Of a stretch of DNA of 51,451 bases, positions 1 to 7,832 are shown one piece after another. The stretch covers positions 1 to 51,451 of the forward strand of contig JALHHX010000001.1 of assembly GCA_022837245.1 (NCBI GenBank), read 5' to 3'. Position 1 is the stretch's first letter. Every line of letters begins with the position of its first letter. The position numbers were made by a program, and so were the translations under genes. Under the pieces are notes generated by a model. The model was not told the origin of the DNA, did not search any database, and saw nothing but the letters and a program-made list of their open reading frames with translations. Origin of the DNA: Lentisphaerota bacterium. GTDB lineage: Bacteria > Verrucomicrobiota > Kiritimatiellia > RFP12 > UBA3636.

Positions 1-137
1 GAAACAGTGAGGATGCCCGAGGGGTGCTCATCGGCGGATTCAAGGAACTTGGCGCCAAAGGCATTTCTGCTTATTGGGGATGGAGAATCAGAGATGCGAC
101 CGTCGCGCCTCTGGAGGATGTAGACGTAGAAGACCAT
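1..137 (-). pseudogene. possible GIY-YIG nuclease N-terminal remnant
   Basis: Reading leftwards from an ATG at 137, the frame begins MVFYVYILQRRDGR, which resembles the start of GIY-YIG/URI nucleases (YVYIL...DG). The expected YxG continuation is missing: after about 14 codons the frame continues as unrelated serine/proline-rich sequence, open to the window edge. I read this as a gene start cut and joined to other DNA. The match is short, so this is a weak call; the frame could be non-coding. Confidence 0.25.
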
Positions 138-627
138 GGGCAATGCGACGAACTCGGGAGAAGCCCTTCGACTACGTCGCTTCGCTCCATCCCTCGGGGC
201 ATTCGCCCCGGTGTGCTTGGATAGACCCTTGCATGGCTTGCCATGAGCGAGGGGTGTGCACCACGAGTCGAATGGCTCCCCAGGAAAAACCCTACTCGAA
301 CCACTCTCGGTCATCGCACCCGCCCACGGCCTTCGGCGCGGCCCGGTTGGCCTGTTCAGGCGGCGTTATGGCCGTCGGATCGGCCCAGACCGCCAGCCTG
401 AAAGCGGCTGAGAGTCCGGCGACAACCGCTCCGGACGCCTGGTTTGACCACGCCGTCGGGGTAATCATGGTGCGGAAGACCTACCGCCTGCCACGCACGG
501 AGAATCGGCCATAAATCGGACAAACCGGACATGCTGGCTATGCCGCTTGCTCTCTGGCAATGGTGCCACAAACGTACCAAAGGTGCCATCGTCCGGCACG
601 GAAAACGGTGTTTTTCTCCGATTCACT
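138..627. other. no recognisable gene
   Basis: About 490 bases with no frame I can assign to a protein family. A CCCTTCGACTACG string near 166-180 and the short dyad GGGGCATTCGCCCC near 196-209 look like dispersed intergenic repeat debris. It forms the left flank of the defence operon. Confidence 0.4.
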
Positions 628-655
628 TGGCGATTGAGCTTGCAAACATTCGCCA
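628..655. promoter_or_regulatory. possible operator dyad upstream of the HTH gene
   Basis: TGGCGA at 628-633 and TCGCCA at 650-655 are perfect inverted half-sites 16 bases apart. A third TCGCCA lies at 708-713. The right half-site falls in the -35/-10 spacer of the candidate promoter, so binding there could repress it. The operon's first gene encodes a small HTH protein, making autoregulation a reasonable inference. Six-base half-sites can occur by chance. Confidence 0.25.
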
Positions 656-669
656 GCAACTGATATTAT
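640..669 (+). promoter_or_regulatory. candidate sigma70 promoter of the defence operon
   Basis: TTGCAA (640-645) and TATTAT (664-669) are separated by 18 bases, close to the sigma70 consensus. They lie about 100 bases upstream of the HTH gene and are the best -35/-10 pair between the left flank and the operon. Downstream junctions overlap by four bases, so one upstream promoter could drive the whole set. Confidence 0.35.
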
Positions 670-772
670 CCAACCCGTTTTCACGAGATTGCGCCGAATG
701 TTGACAATCGCCAGCCTGGGCGGCTGAATGCGGCTTGGCACGGCTGGCCCGGGCACGGCGCTGGAGGAACAC

Positions 773-1000
773 ATGGCGGAACCATCTGACAAGATAATGA
801 CCATCGAAGAGCTGGCGGAATACCTGAAGGTTTCCCGGTCGACGCTGTACAAGCTCCTCCAGGACGGCAAACTGCCGGGTCAGAAGGTGGGCAAGCGCTG
901 GCGCTTCCACCAGGATGCCATTGACGAGTGGGTAAAGAGCGGTACGGGCACCGTCGCGTCCCACAAAACCGGCCGTAACGCCAGTGAGGTCGGCGCATGA
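773..1000 (+). CDS. excisionase-family HTH DNA-binding protein
   Basis: A 75-residue protein that is essentially one MerR/excisionase-type winged helix-turn-helix. TIEELAEYLKVSRSTLYKLLQDGKLPG (given here as TIEELAEYLKVSRSTLYKLL followed by QDGKLPG) is the classic HTH_17 pattern, and GKRWRFHQDAIDEWV is the following wing and helix. The ATG at 773 was chosen because GGAGGAA lies just upstream; an ATG at 728 would add 15 unconserved residues. The stop overlaps the next ATG in ATGA. Such proteins act as excision factors, or as small regulators of restriction and phage operons. Position at the head of the operon and the dyad upstream favour a regulator. No integrase is present to partner an excisionase role. 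Confidence 0.8.
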   Translation: MAEPSDKIMTIEELAEYLKVSRSTLYKLLQDGKLPGQKVGKRWRFHQDAIDEWVKSGTGTVASHKTGRNASEVGA

Positions 1001-2538
1001 AGCAGACGATCTTCATCAGCAGCGTGCAGAAGGAACTGGCCGAGGAGCGCCGGGCGCTGAAGAGCTACATCCTCGGCGACGCCCTCTTGGGCCGGTTCTT
1101 CGATGTCTTCCTGTTCGAGGACATGCCCGCCGCTGATCGTCGTGCCGACAAGGTCTATCTGGATCAGGTGGATCGGTGCGACGTGTACCTGGGCCTTCTG
1201 GGCAACGAGTACGGCTACGAGGACGCCCAGGGCGTTTCGCCCACCGAGCGCGAGTTCGACCGGGCTACCGCCGCCGGGAAACAGCGGCTGATCTTCGTCA
1301 AGGGGGAGAACGACGCCGCCCGCCATCCGAAGATGCAGGCCCTCGTGCGCAAGGCTGGCGGTCAACTTATCCGGCGACGCTTCAGCAACCCGTCCGAACT
1401 GACTGCGTTGGCGTACTCCAGCCTCGTCGAGCACCTGGTCAACGCCGGGACCGTCCGCACCCGTCCCTTCGACGCAGCGGCATGTCCGGAGGCCACGCTT
1501 GATGATCTCTCGCGGCAGAAGGTGCAGGAGTTCCTGGCCCGCGCCCAGGCCGAGCGGAACTATCCGCTCGGTCCACGGACACCCACTCCCAAGGCGCTGG
1601 CCCACTTGAACCTTCTCGACGGAGAAAAGCCTACCCACGCCGCCGTTCTCCTGTTCGGAAAGCAGCCGCAGCGGTTCCTGCTGACATCGGAGGTCAAGTG
1701 CCTCCAGTTTCACGGCAACACGGTCGCCAAGCCGATCCCGGATTACCGCATCTTCAAAGGCACGGTGTTCGAGTTGGTGGATCAGGCTCTGGGATTCGTC
1801 ATGTCGAAGATCGCGGCATCGGTCGGCACCCGCGCGGAGAGCAGTCAGGCTCCCGTGACCTACGAGTTTCCCCGCGCGGCCGTTGCCGAGGCCATCGTCA
1901 ATGCCGTCGCGCACCGCGACTATGCGTCCAACGCCTCCGTTCAGGTCATGCTCTTCGCCGACCGGCTTGAAGTCTGGAACCCCGGCGAGTTGCCGCCGTC
2001 GCTCACACCCGCGTCGCTGCGGCTTCCCCATGCCTCGATTCCCCGCAACCCGCTTCTCGCCGAGCCGCTCTTCCTCACGCGGCACATCGAGAAGGCGGGA
2101 ACCGGCATCCTGGACATGATCGGCCTCTGCAAAGCCGCCAAGCTGCAGCCGCCCGAGTTCCGGCAGGAGATGGGCCAGTTCATCCAGACCCTCTGGCGGC
2201 CAAAGACCGTCATGGGCACTTCGTCGGGCCAGCACGGCGGGGTGCATGACGGGGTGCATGATGTGGCGCATGACGGGGTGCATGATCTGCATTTGACGGA
2301 GTTGATGCGGAGGATACTGGCAATGCTCACCACACCCGCATCAACCCCTGAACTGTTGAAAACGCTCGGCTATCCCCGCCGCACCCGGAACTATAGCGCG
2401 GCCATGAAGGCGCTGCTCGATGCCGAAATGATCGCGATGACACGGCCGGACGCCCCGCGAAGCAAGAACCAGGAATATCGCCTGACCGACAAAGGCCGGG
2501 AGCGCTTATCCGGAAGAGGCGGTGCCAAATCCACATGA
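997..2538 (+). CDS. DUF4062 protein with GHKL-type ATPase and wHTH tail
   Basis: 513 residues. Residues 1-100 match DUF4062 (IFISSVQKEL at the start, then DVYLGLLGNEYG and PTEREFDRA), a TIR/SEFIR-like fold found in signalling and defence proteins. Residues about 285-395 match the RecG-C-like/GHKL ATPase domain common in AlbA_2 proteins (EAIVNAVAHRDY, then a GTGI loop in KAGTGILDMI). A linker of four GVHD-type repeats (415-430) leads to a C-terminal winged helix ending RLTDKGRERL. There is no AlbA_2 domain; DUF4062 sits where it would normally be. The gene overlaps both neighbours by four bases. It probably senses or regulates for the nuclease/methylase system, but its biochemical role is unknown. 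It shares C-terminal architecture with the gene at 5393. Confidence 0.75.
   Translation: MKQTIFISSVQKELAEERRALKSYILGDALLGRFFDVFLFEDMPAADRRADKVYLDQVDRCDVYLGLLGNEYGYEDAQGVSPTEREFDRATAAGKQRLIFVKGENDAARHPKMQALVRKAGGQLIRRRFSNPSELTALAYSSLVEHLVNAGTVRTRPFDAAACPEATLDDLSRQKVQEFLARAQAERNYPLGPRTPTPKALAHLNLLDGEKPTHAAVLLFGKQPQRFLLTSEVKCLQFHGNTVAKPIPDYRIFKGTVFELVDQALGFVMSKIAASVGTRAESSQAPVTYEFPRAAVAEAIVNAVAHRDYASNASVQVMLFADRLEVWNPGELPPSLTPASLRLPHASIPRNPLLAEPLFLTRHIEKAGTGILDMIGLCKAAKLQPPEFRQEMGQFIQTLWRPKTVMGTSSGQHGGVHDGVHDVAHDGVHDLHLTELMRRILAMLTTPASTPELLKTLGYPRRTRNYSAAMKALLDAEMIAMTRPDAPRSKNQEYRLTDKGRERLSGRGGAKST
2239..2286 (+). repeat. 12-nt in-frame tandem repeat, about 4 copies
   Basis: GGGGTGCATGAC-type units at 2239, 2251, 2263 and 2275 encode GVHD/VAHD. 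A change in copy number keeps the frame and only alters the linker between the ATPase-like domain and the winged helix. Confidence 0.85.
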
Positions 2539-5396
2539 GCACCGCCTACCACAGCCAGTATTGGGCGCACGCTTTGACCCTTCGCGGGTCTGGCGGCGAC
2601 ATTGCTGCGCTGTCTCGGTCCATCGCCAACGCACGGGTTGACCTCAACCCCCACCAGATCGACGCGGCCCTGTTCGCCCTGCGCTCGCCCTTCACCAACG
2701 GGGCGATTCTGGCAGACGAGGTCGGACTGGGCAAGACCGTGGAGGCGGGCATCGTGCTGTCCCAGAAATGGGCCGAGCGCCGGCGGCGCATTCTCATCGT
2801 CGTCCCCGCCATGCTGCGGAAGCAGTGGCAGCAGGAGTTGAGCGAGAAGTTTTTCATCCCGTCGGAGGTCCTGGACACGCAGGTGACCGCTCGTCTCCGC
2901 AAGAACGGCGGTGGAAACCCGTTCGACCAGAAGAACAAGGCCGTCATCTGCTCCTACAACTTCGCGGCGGCCCGGGCATCCTCGGTTGCCCAGGTGCCGT
3001 GGGATATGGTGGTCATTGACGAAGCGCACCGACTGCGGAATGTTCACCGGTCCCGGACACGTTTGCAGAACAACCCGGCCGCACGGAAGACGATGGCCCA
3101 CCAGATTACGGAGGCGGTTGGGAAGGCCCCGAAACTGCTTCTGACCGCCACACCGCTTCAAAACTCCCTGCTGGAGTTGTTCAGCCTGGTCAGCGTCATC
3201 GACCCGCATGTCTTCGGGGATGCGGCCTCTTTTCGGGAGCAGTTCGTCAACAGCACCGACGAATTGTCCCGCAATGTGCAACTCAAGCAACGGATCGCGC
3301 CGGTCTGCACCCGTGCGTTGCGCAAGCAGGTGACCGAATACATCCCTTTCACCAACCGGGTGCCGATCACGCAAGAGTTTCTGCCGTCGGAGCAGGAGCA
3401 GAACCTGTACGATTCCATCACGACTTACCTGCAACGTGACGTGCTCTATGCTTTGCCCGCCAGCCAACGGCAACTCATCACGATGGTGCTGCGGAAGCTC
3501 CTGGCGTCGTCCACCTTTGCCATCGCTCGCACGCTCCGCAGTCTTGCGGCTCGCCTGGAGAACCTCCGCGACGACATGGAACTCCTGGACGATGACGACA
3601 TCGAGGGCGTGACCGAACTCGCGGACGAGTATGCCGAGGACGCCGAAGAGGAAGGTGACGCGAAGATCGACCCCGAACAACTGAAGGGTGAGTTGGCCGA
3701 TCTGCGGCGCTACGCTGACCTGGCGTCTTGCATCGGGCGCAATGCCAAAGGCGACGCCTTGCTCCCCGCACTCAAGACCGCGTTTGCCAAGGCCGAGGCA
3801 CTGGGAGCCCCACGCAAGGCCGTGATCTTCACCGAATCACGCGAGACCCAGACCTACCTCTACGATCTGCTGAGCGCCAACGGGTACGAGGGCCAAGTCG
3901 CCACGATCAACGGAACGAACAACCAGCCCCATCACGCCGACATCTACCAACGATGGCAAGCCAAGCACGAGGGAACGGATCGGCTCTCCGGCTCTCGCGC
4001 CGTGGACATGAAGGCCGCCATCGTCGAGCATTTCCGCGACGACGCCACGATTCTGGTCGCCACGGAGGCGGCCGCCGAGGGTGTCAACCTCCAGTTCTGC
4101 TCGCTGGTCGTCAACTTCGACCTGCCGTGGAACCCTCAGCGGATCGAGCAGCGCATCGGCCGCTGCCATCGGTACGGCCAGAAGCACGACGTGGTCGTGG
4201 TCAACTTCCTGAACCGCCGCAACGAGGCCGACAAGCGCGTGTACGAACTCCTCAGTGAGAAGTTCCGGCTCTTTGACGGTGTCTTTGGCGCGTCCGACGA
4301 GGTTCTCGGGGCATTGGAATCCGGCGTGGACATCGAGCGCCGCATTGCCGACGTGTACCAGACCTGCCGCACGAACGCCGAGATACAGGCCGCGTTCGAC
4401 GCCCTCCAAGCCGAACTGGACGCCAAGATTCAGGCCCGCCTGGCGGCCACGCGCCAGGCGCTCATGGAGAACTTCGACGAGGACGTGCGGTCGCGTCTGA
4501 AGATCAGCCGGGAGAAAACACTCGAATGCCTGTCCCAGCGGGAGCGATGGCTGCTCGATCTGACGCGTGTCGAGCTCGACGGACAGGCCCAGTTCGACCC
4601 GCAGATGCCGCGTTTCCTTTACAACGGCGACATCCCTGCGGGCGTCCGCCGAGGTTGGTATAACCTCGACTGGAAGGCGGCCGAGGCAGCCGACGAGCAC
4701 TTCTACCGTCCGGACCATCCCTTGGCCCATCGTCTCATCGAGCGCGCCATCGCCCGCCGTTTGCCCGTTGCTGAGGTCACCCTCGATTACACGAACCACC
4801 CGGCCAAGATCAGCGTGATCGAACCACTGGTGGGCCAGTCCGGCTGGCTGGAGGTCTCCAGACTCACGGTCGAGGCCGTCGAGGTCGACGAGTTTCTCGT
4901 CCTCGCCGCCCGCACGGATCACAACCAGATTCTCGACGATGAGATTTGCCGCAAGCTGTTATCACTTCCAGCCACGCTCGGTTCCGAGATCACGGACGTG
5001 CCCGATCTGACCGAACAGCGAAAGGCCGAGGTCGCAGCCCGCCTGGGCGAGATCGACACCCGCAACGGTCAATTCTTCGATGAGGAGGTCCAGAAGCTAG
5101 ACCGCTGGAGCGAAGACCTAAAGCTCTCACTCGAACACGAGATCAAGGAACTCGACAAACAGATTCGCGAGTTGCGCCGCTCCGCCGCCCTCGCGCAGTC
5201 GTTGCAGGACAAGCTCGCCCACCAGAAACAACTGCGCGATCTCGAACGCCGCCGCAACGGCAAGCGGCGCGAGCTATTCGACGCCCAGGACGCCATTGAC
5301 CAGCAACGGGAAGACCTGATCGGCAAGATCGAGAAGCAGTTGAAGCACACCTATGGCGTGAAAGCGCTGTTTGCGATCCGATGGAGGGTGGCATGA
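2535..5396 (+). CDS. SNF2-family helicase, DrmD/RapA-like
   Basis: 953 residues, superfamily 2. Motif I is DEVGLGKT (61-68), motif II is DEAH (162-165), and LLTATPLQNS gives motif III. The C-terminal lobe has VATEAAAEGVNLQ and QRIEQRIGRCHRYGQ (about 505-550, motifs V-VI). An acidic insert (DDDDIEG..., about 355-385) separates the lobes. The last 100 residues are charged and probably coiled coil. SNF2 ATPases translocate on duplex DNA. Length and domain order resemble DrmD of class 1 DISARM and RapA/HepA relatives, but DrmA, DrmB and DrmC are absent here. The start overlaps the upstream stop and the end overlaps the next ATG, each by four bases. Most likely the DNA-translocating arm of the defence system. 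Confidence 0.85.
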   Translation: MSTAYHSQYWAHALTLRGSGGDIAALSRSIANARVDLNPHQIDAALFALRSPFTNGAILADEVGLGKTVEAGIVLSQKWAERRRRILIVVPAMLRKQWQQELSEKFFIPSEVLDTQVTARLRKNGGGNPFDQKNKAVICSYNFAAARASSVAQVPWDMVVIDEAHRLRNVHRSRTRLQNNPAARKTMAHQITEAVGKAPKLLLTATPLQNSLLELFSLVSVIDPHVFGDAASFREQFVNSTDELSRNVQLKQRIAPVCTRALRKQVTEYIPFTNRVPITQEFLPSEQEQNLYDSITTYLQRDVLYALPASQRQLITMVLRKLLASSTFAIARTLRSLAARLENLRDDMELLDDDDIEGVTELADEYAEDAEEEGDAKIDPEQLKGELADLRRYADLASCIGRNAKGDALLPALKTAFAKAEALGAPRKAVIFTESRETQTYLYDLLSANGYEGQVATINGTNNQPHHADIYQRWQAKHEGTDRLSGSRAVDMKAAIVEHFRDDATILVATEAAAEGVNLQFCSLVVNFDLPWNPQRIEQRIGRCHRYGQKHDVVVVNFLNRRNEADKRVYELLSEKFRLFDGVFGASDEVLGALESGVDIERRIADVYQTCRTNAEIQAAFDALQAELDAKIQARLAATRQALMENFDEDVRSRLKISREKTLECLSQRERWLLDLTRVELDGQAQFDPQMPRFLYNGDIPAGVRRGWYNLDWKAAEAADEHFYRPDHPLAHRLIERAIARRLPVAEVTLDYTNHPAKISVIEPLVGQSGWLEVSRLTVEAVEVDEFLVLAARTDHNQILDDEICRKLLSLPATLGSEITDVPDLTEQRKAEVAARLGEIDTRNGQFFDEEVQKLDRWSEDLKLSLEHEIKELDKQIRELRRSAALAQSLQDKLAHQKQLRDLERRRNGKRRELFDAQDAIDQQREDLIGKIEKQLKHTYGVKALFAIRWRVA

Positions 5397-6988
5397 CCGA
5401 GAAGAGATTAACCGCAAAGAGCGCAGAGAACGCAAAGAAGGGCAAGACATCGAAGAAGCCATTTGGTGAGAAGGAGGGGCTGGCATTGGAGTTCAAGCGG
5501 GCGACGGATCGGCTGCCGGTCAATTTCTTCGATACCGTTTGCGCCTTTCTCAACATGGATGGCGGACTGATTGTGCTCGGCGTGGACGACGATGGTACGG
5601 TCTCCGGGGTGAACGAGGATGCCATCGAACGGATCAAGGCGGACATTGCCAACCTGTCGAACAACCCGCAGAAGCTCGATCCGCCGCATCTTCTGTTTCC
5701 GCACGAAGAGCAGGCTGGCGACAAGTGGGTCATCAAGGTGCTCGTGCCCGCCAGTTCGCAGGTGCATCAGGTGGGCGGCAGCGTCTTTCTGCGCAGCGAG
5801 GACGGCGACTATCGGATCAAGGGCGTCAACCGCCTGGCCGGTCTGATGAACCGCAAGCTGAGTTTCTTCACCGAACAGCGCGTCTATCCCTATTTGGGCA
5901 TCAAAGATCTCGATCCCGCCCTATTTGAGAAGGCGAAGAAACTGATGCTGGGGCGTCAGCCGCAACACCCATGGGCGAATCTGCCGCCAGAGGAACTACT
6001 CAAGGTCGCCGGTTTTGTGCGGCAGGACTATTCCACCGGCAAGCCCGGCTACACCCTGGCCGCCGCCCTGATGTTCGGCTATGACACGACGATCCAGAGC
6101 ATTGTGCCCGGCTACAAGTTCGATGCGCTCCTGCGCCGCCGCGACACCGAACGCTACGACGACCGCCTGATTGTCCGGGGCAACTTGATTGACGCGTTCG
6201 ATCTGCTCATGGGCTTCGTCGACAAGCACCTGAACGATCCGTTCTACATGGAAGGCACCACGAGTATCAGCTTGCGCTCGATCATTTTCCGTGAACTGGT
6301 TGCCAACATCATTGCCCACCGCGAATACACCAGCGCCGCGCCGGCCACGATGATGATCTACACCGACCGTGTCGAGTTCAAGAACCCGAATGTGCCGCAT
6401 TATCACGGCCGTATAGATCCCGGCAATTTCACGCCGTTTCCCAAGAACCCGACCATCTGCAAGTTTATGATCCAGATTGGCCGTTACGAGGAACTCGGCT
6501 CCGGCGTCCGCAAGGTGAATCTGTACCTGCCGCACTACGCCCCCGGTGCGGGCAAACCGGTGTTCGAGGATGGCGACATGTTCAAGGTGACCGTGCCCTT
6601 GGTGGTGGCTGGCACGACGAAAACCGAGATCGGTGAGCAAGTCACCCCGGAAGTCACGGCACCAGTTACGGCACCAGTTGCGGCACCAGTTACGGCACCA
6701 GTTACGGCACCAGTTACGGCACCAGTCGCGGCACCAGTCAGTAACTATGTCAGCCGCCTCCTCGGCCTGCTAGAGGCCGATAAAGCGCTTGGAAACGCAG
6801 AAATCCTGCAATCGTTTGAACTGAAAAGCCGTCGGCGACTGAGGGAAACGTATATTCATCCGGCGCTGGAAGATGGCCTTATCGAAATGACGGTCCCGGA
6901 CAAACCCACCAGCCGCCTGCAGAAGTATCGCCTCACCGAAAAAGGGCGGGCGGTTCTGCGGCAGGCGAAGACGGAGGCAAGGAAATGA
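5393..6988 (+). CDS. AlbA_2 (Schlafen AAA_4) / GHKL-type ATPase protein
   Basis: 531 residues from an ATG at 5393 that follows GGAGGGTGG and overlaps the helicase stop. After a Lys-rich N-terminus that is partly repeat sequence, residues 25-130 match AlbA_2 (LALEFKRAT, AFLNMDGGLIVLGVDDDG). Residues about 290-400 match the RecG-C-like ATPase domain (FRELVANIIAHREY, EELGSGVRKV). A (TAPV)n linker follows at 423-450, then a winged helix (about 455-525, YRLTEKGRAVL). Proteins of this type are common in defence islands and are annotated as putative DNA-binding or transcriptional regulators; Schlafen-like AlbA_2 domains can also act on nucleic acids. It is paralogous in its C-terminal half to the gene at 997, so the operon carries two such proteins with different N-terminal domains. 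Confidence 0.8.
   Translation: MTEKRLTAKSAENAKKGKTSKKPFGEKEGLALEFKRATDRLPVNFFDTVCAFLNMDGGLIVLGVDDDGTVSGVNEDAIERIKADIANLSNNPQKLDPPHLLFPHEEQAGDKWVIKVLVPASSQVHQVGGSVFLRSEDGDYRIKGVNRLAGLMNRKLSFFTEQRVYPYLGIKDLDPALFEKAKKLMLGRQPQHPWANLPPEELLKVAGFVRQDYSTGKPGYTLAAALMFGYDTTIQSIVPGYKFDALLRRRDTERYDDRLIVRGNLIDAFDLLMGFVDKHLNDPFYMEGTTSISLRSIIFRELVANIIAHREYTSAAPATMMIYTDRVEFKNPNVPHYHGRIDPGNFTPFPKNPTICKFMIQIGRYEELGSGVRKVNLYLPHYAPGAGKPVFEDGDMFKVTVPLVVAGTTKTEIGEQVTPEVTAPVTAPVAAPVTAPVTAPVTAPVAAPVSNYVSRLLGLLEADKALGNAEILQSFELKSRRRLRETYIHPALEDGLIEMTVPDKPTSRLQKYRLTEKGRAVLRQAKTEARK
5405..5437 (+). repeat. gene-edge repeat (ACCGCAAAGAGCGCAGAG type)
   Basis: The stretch AGATTAACCGCAAAGAGCGC...AACGCAAAG lies in frame at codons 5-15 of the AlbA_2 gene and encodes RLTAKSAENAK, which is not part of the conserved domain. 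It shares the AGATTAACCGCA start with the copy at 9519. Confidence 0.7.
6659..6742 (+). repeat. 12-nt in-frame tandem repeat, 7 copies
   Basis: Seven units of the GGCACCAGTTAC type encode TAPV/AAPV. Several adjacent copies are identical, which suggests recent slippage. Copy-number change keeps the frame and alters the ATPase-to-winged-helix linker. Confidence 0.9.
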
Positions 6989-7830
6989 ACAACCGCCAAG
7001 ACGCTATGAGCGCAAAGGGAGTAGTTGAAAACTGCGTGGATGAAAGCGAGCAACTGCGATGCGCTAATTCGCGTAAATACTGCCTTTTCGACACCAGCGT
7101 ACTCGTGCCGTACTTCCTGCCTCATTCGCACAAGGAAGCTAAAGTGCATGAGCGAGCGGTGGCGATCATCGAGTCCGTCCGCTCAAAAGCGTCCGAACAT
7201 TTCTTCTACATCCCAAACTTCTGCATTGCCGAAGTCTTCAGCACCTTCGCAAAGCACGCCTACGGAGACTGGAACAAGCAGGTAAGCAGCGGCACCATCG
7301 ACGGGCGCGTACACGCATCCCTGCGAAAACAGTTTCAGGACGACATTCATAACGCTGCGCTATTCTACCATTACGAACTGTCTCGGTATCATGTGCTGAC
7401 CGTGAACATCGTTGCTCCAGTGGACCACTATTTCAAACTCGGCCGTGGTGACGGCCGCAGGATTGTGCCATCGGGAACATTCGATCAACTTATCGCCGCT
7501 ATGGGTATTCACCTGACGAAGATTCACGGCGCGGGAAATGTAGTCGTAATCACCGCCGACAACCGTCTCGCCAAGTTGATTAGAAAATGTCGGTCACCCA
7601 TTTCCGCGACCGCCCGCAAGACGATGAAGATCGCCGATGCCGAGCGTTTCGTCGGGATACCATTTCAAGCGGACAGTTTTCCGTTGGTGCTCGATCTGGC
7701 TACCGCAAAAGACAGAGACCTGCAGGCCGTGTTCGGCGAGTGGCCGCTTCCCGTGGCCGGGCGTTACAAACGGCCATGTCATCTAAAGAGGAAACGATCC
7801 GCGCCTCCGCGTGAGAAAACAAAGGATTGA
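6985..7830 (+). CDS. PIN-domain nuclease-like protein
   Basis: 281 residues. LFDTSVLVPYF supplies the first PIN aspartate (D36), IAEVFSTF an acidic E83, TFDQLIAA D167 and ITADNRLAKLI D192. This is the spacing expected of the PIN acidic metal site, so RNase activity is plausible. The first 30 residues and the last 15 (PPREKTKD) are encoded by repeat-like DNA and are probably dispensable. The gene is longer than VapC toxins (about 130-150 residues) and no antitoxin-like gene adjoins it, so an effector or processing role in the defence operon is more likely than a toxin-antitoxin pair. It overlaps its upstream neighbour by ATGA, and its stop falls within TTGA, which may also be the start of mod. 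Confidence 0.7.
   Translation: MNNRQDAMSAKGVVENCVDESEQLRCANSRKYCLFDTSVLVPYFLPHSHKEAKVHERAVAIIESVRSKASEHFFYIPNFCIAEVFSTFAKHAYGDWNKQVSSGTIDGRVHASLRKQFQDDIHNAALFYHYELSRYHVLTVNIVAPVDHYFKLGRGDGRRIVPSGTFDQLIAAMGIHLTKIHGAGNVVVITADNRLAKLIRKCRSPISATARKTMKIADAERFVGIPFQADSFPLVLDLATAKDRDLQAVFGEWPLPVAGRYKRPCHLKRKRSAPPREKTKD
6991..7018 (+). repeat. gene-edge repeat at the start of the PIN gene
   Basis: AACCGCCAAGACGC followed by TATGAGCGCAAAGG resembles the copy at 5405. It is read in frame as NRQDAMSAKG at the extreme N-terminus. Confidence 0.55.
7797..7820 (-). repeat. gene-edge repeat at the end of the PIN gene
   Basis: ATCCGCGCCTCCGCGTGAG followed by AAAAC encodes the tail SAPPREK. It is a low-complexity CTCCGCG-type unit at the opposite edge of the PIN gene from the copy at 6991. 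Confidence 0.45.
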
Positions 7831-7832
7831 AT

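Noticed and set aside
880..2292. Long open frame on the minus strand opposite the DUF4062 gene (about 470 codons)
   Set aside because: Composition is Arg/Gly/Leu-rich with no domain; it mirrors the codon bias of the well-supported plus-strand gene.
6659..6742. CRISPR-like array
   Set aside because: Units are 12 nt, contiguous and in frame within a coding gene, without spacers. No CRISPR array was seen elsewhere.
6985..7830. PIN gene as a VapC toxin
   Set aside because: It is about twice the usual VapC length, with no antitoxin-like gene beside it, and lies inside the defence operon.
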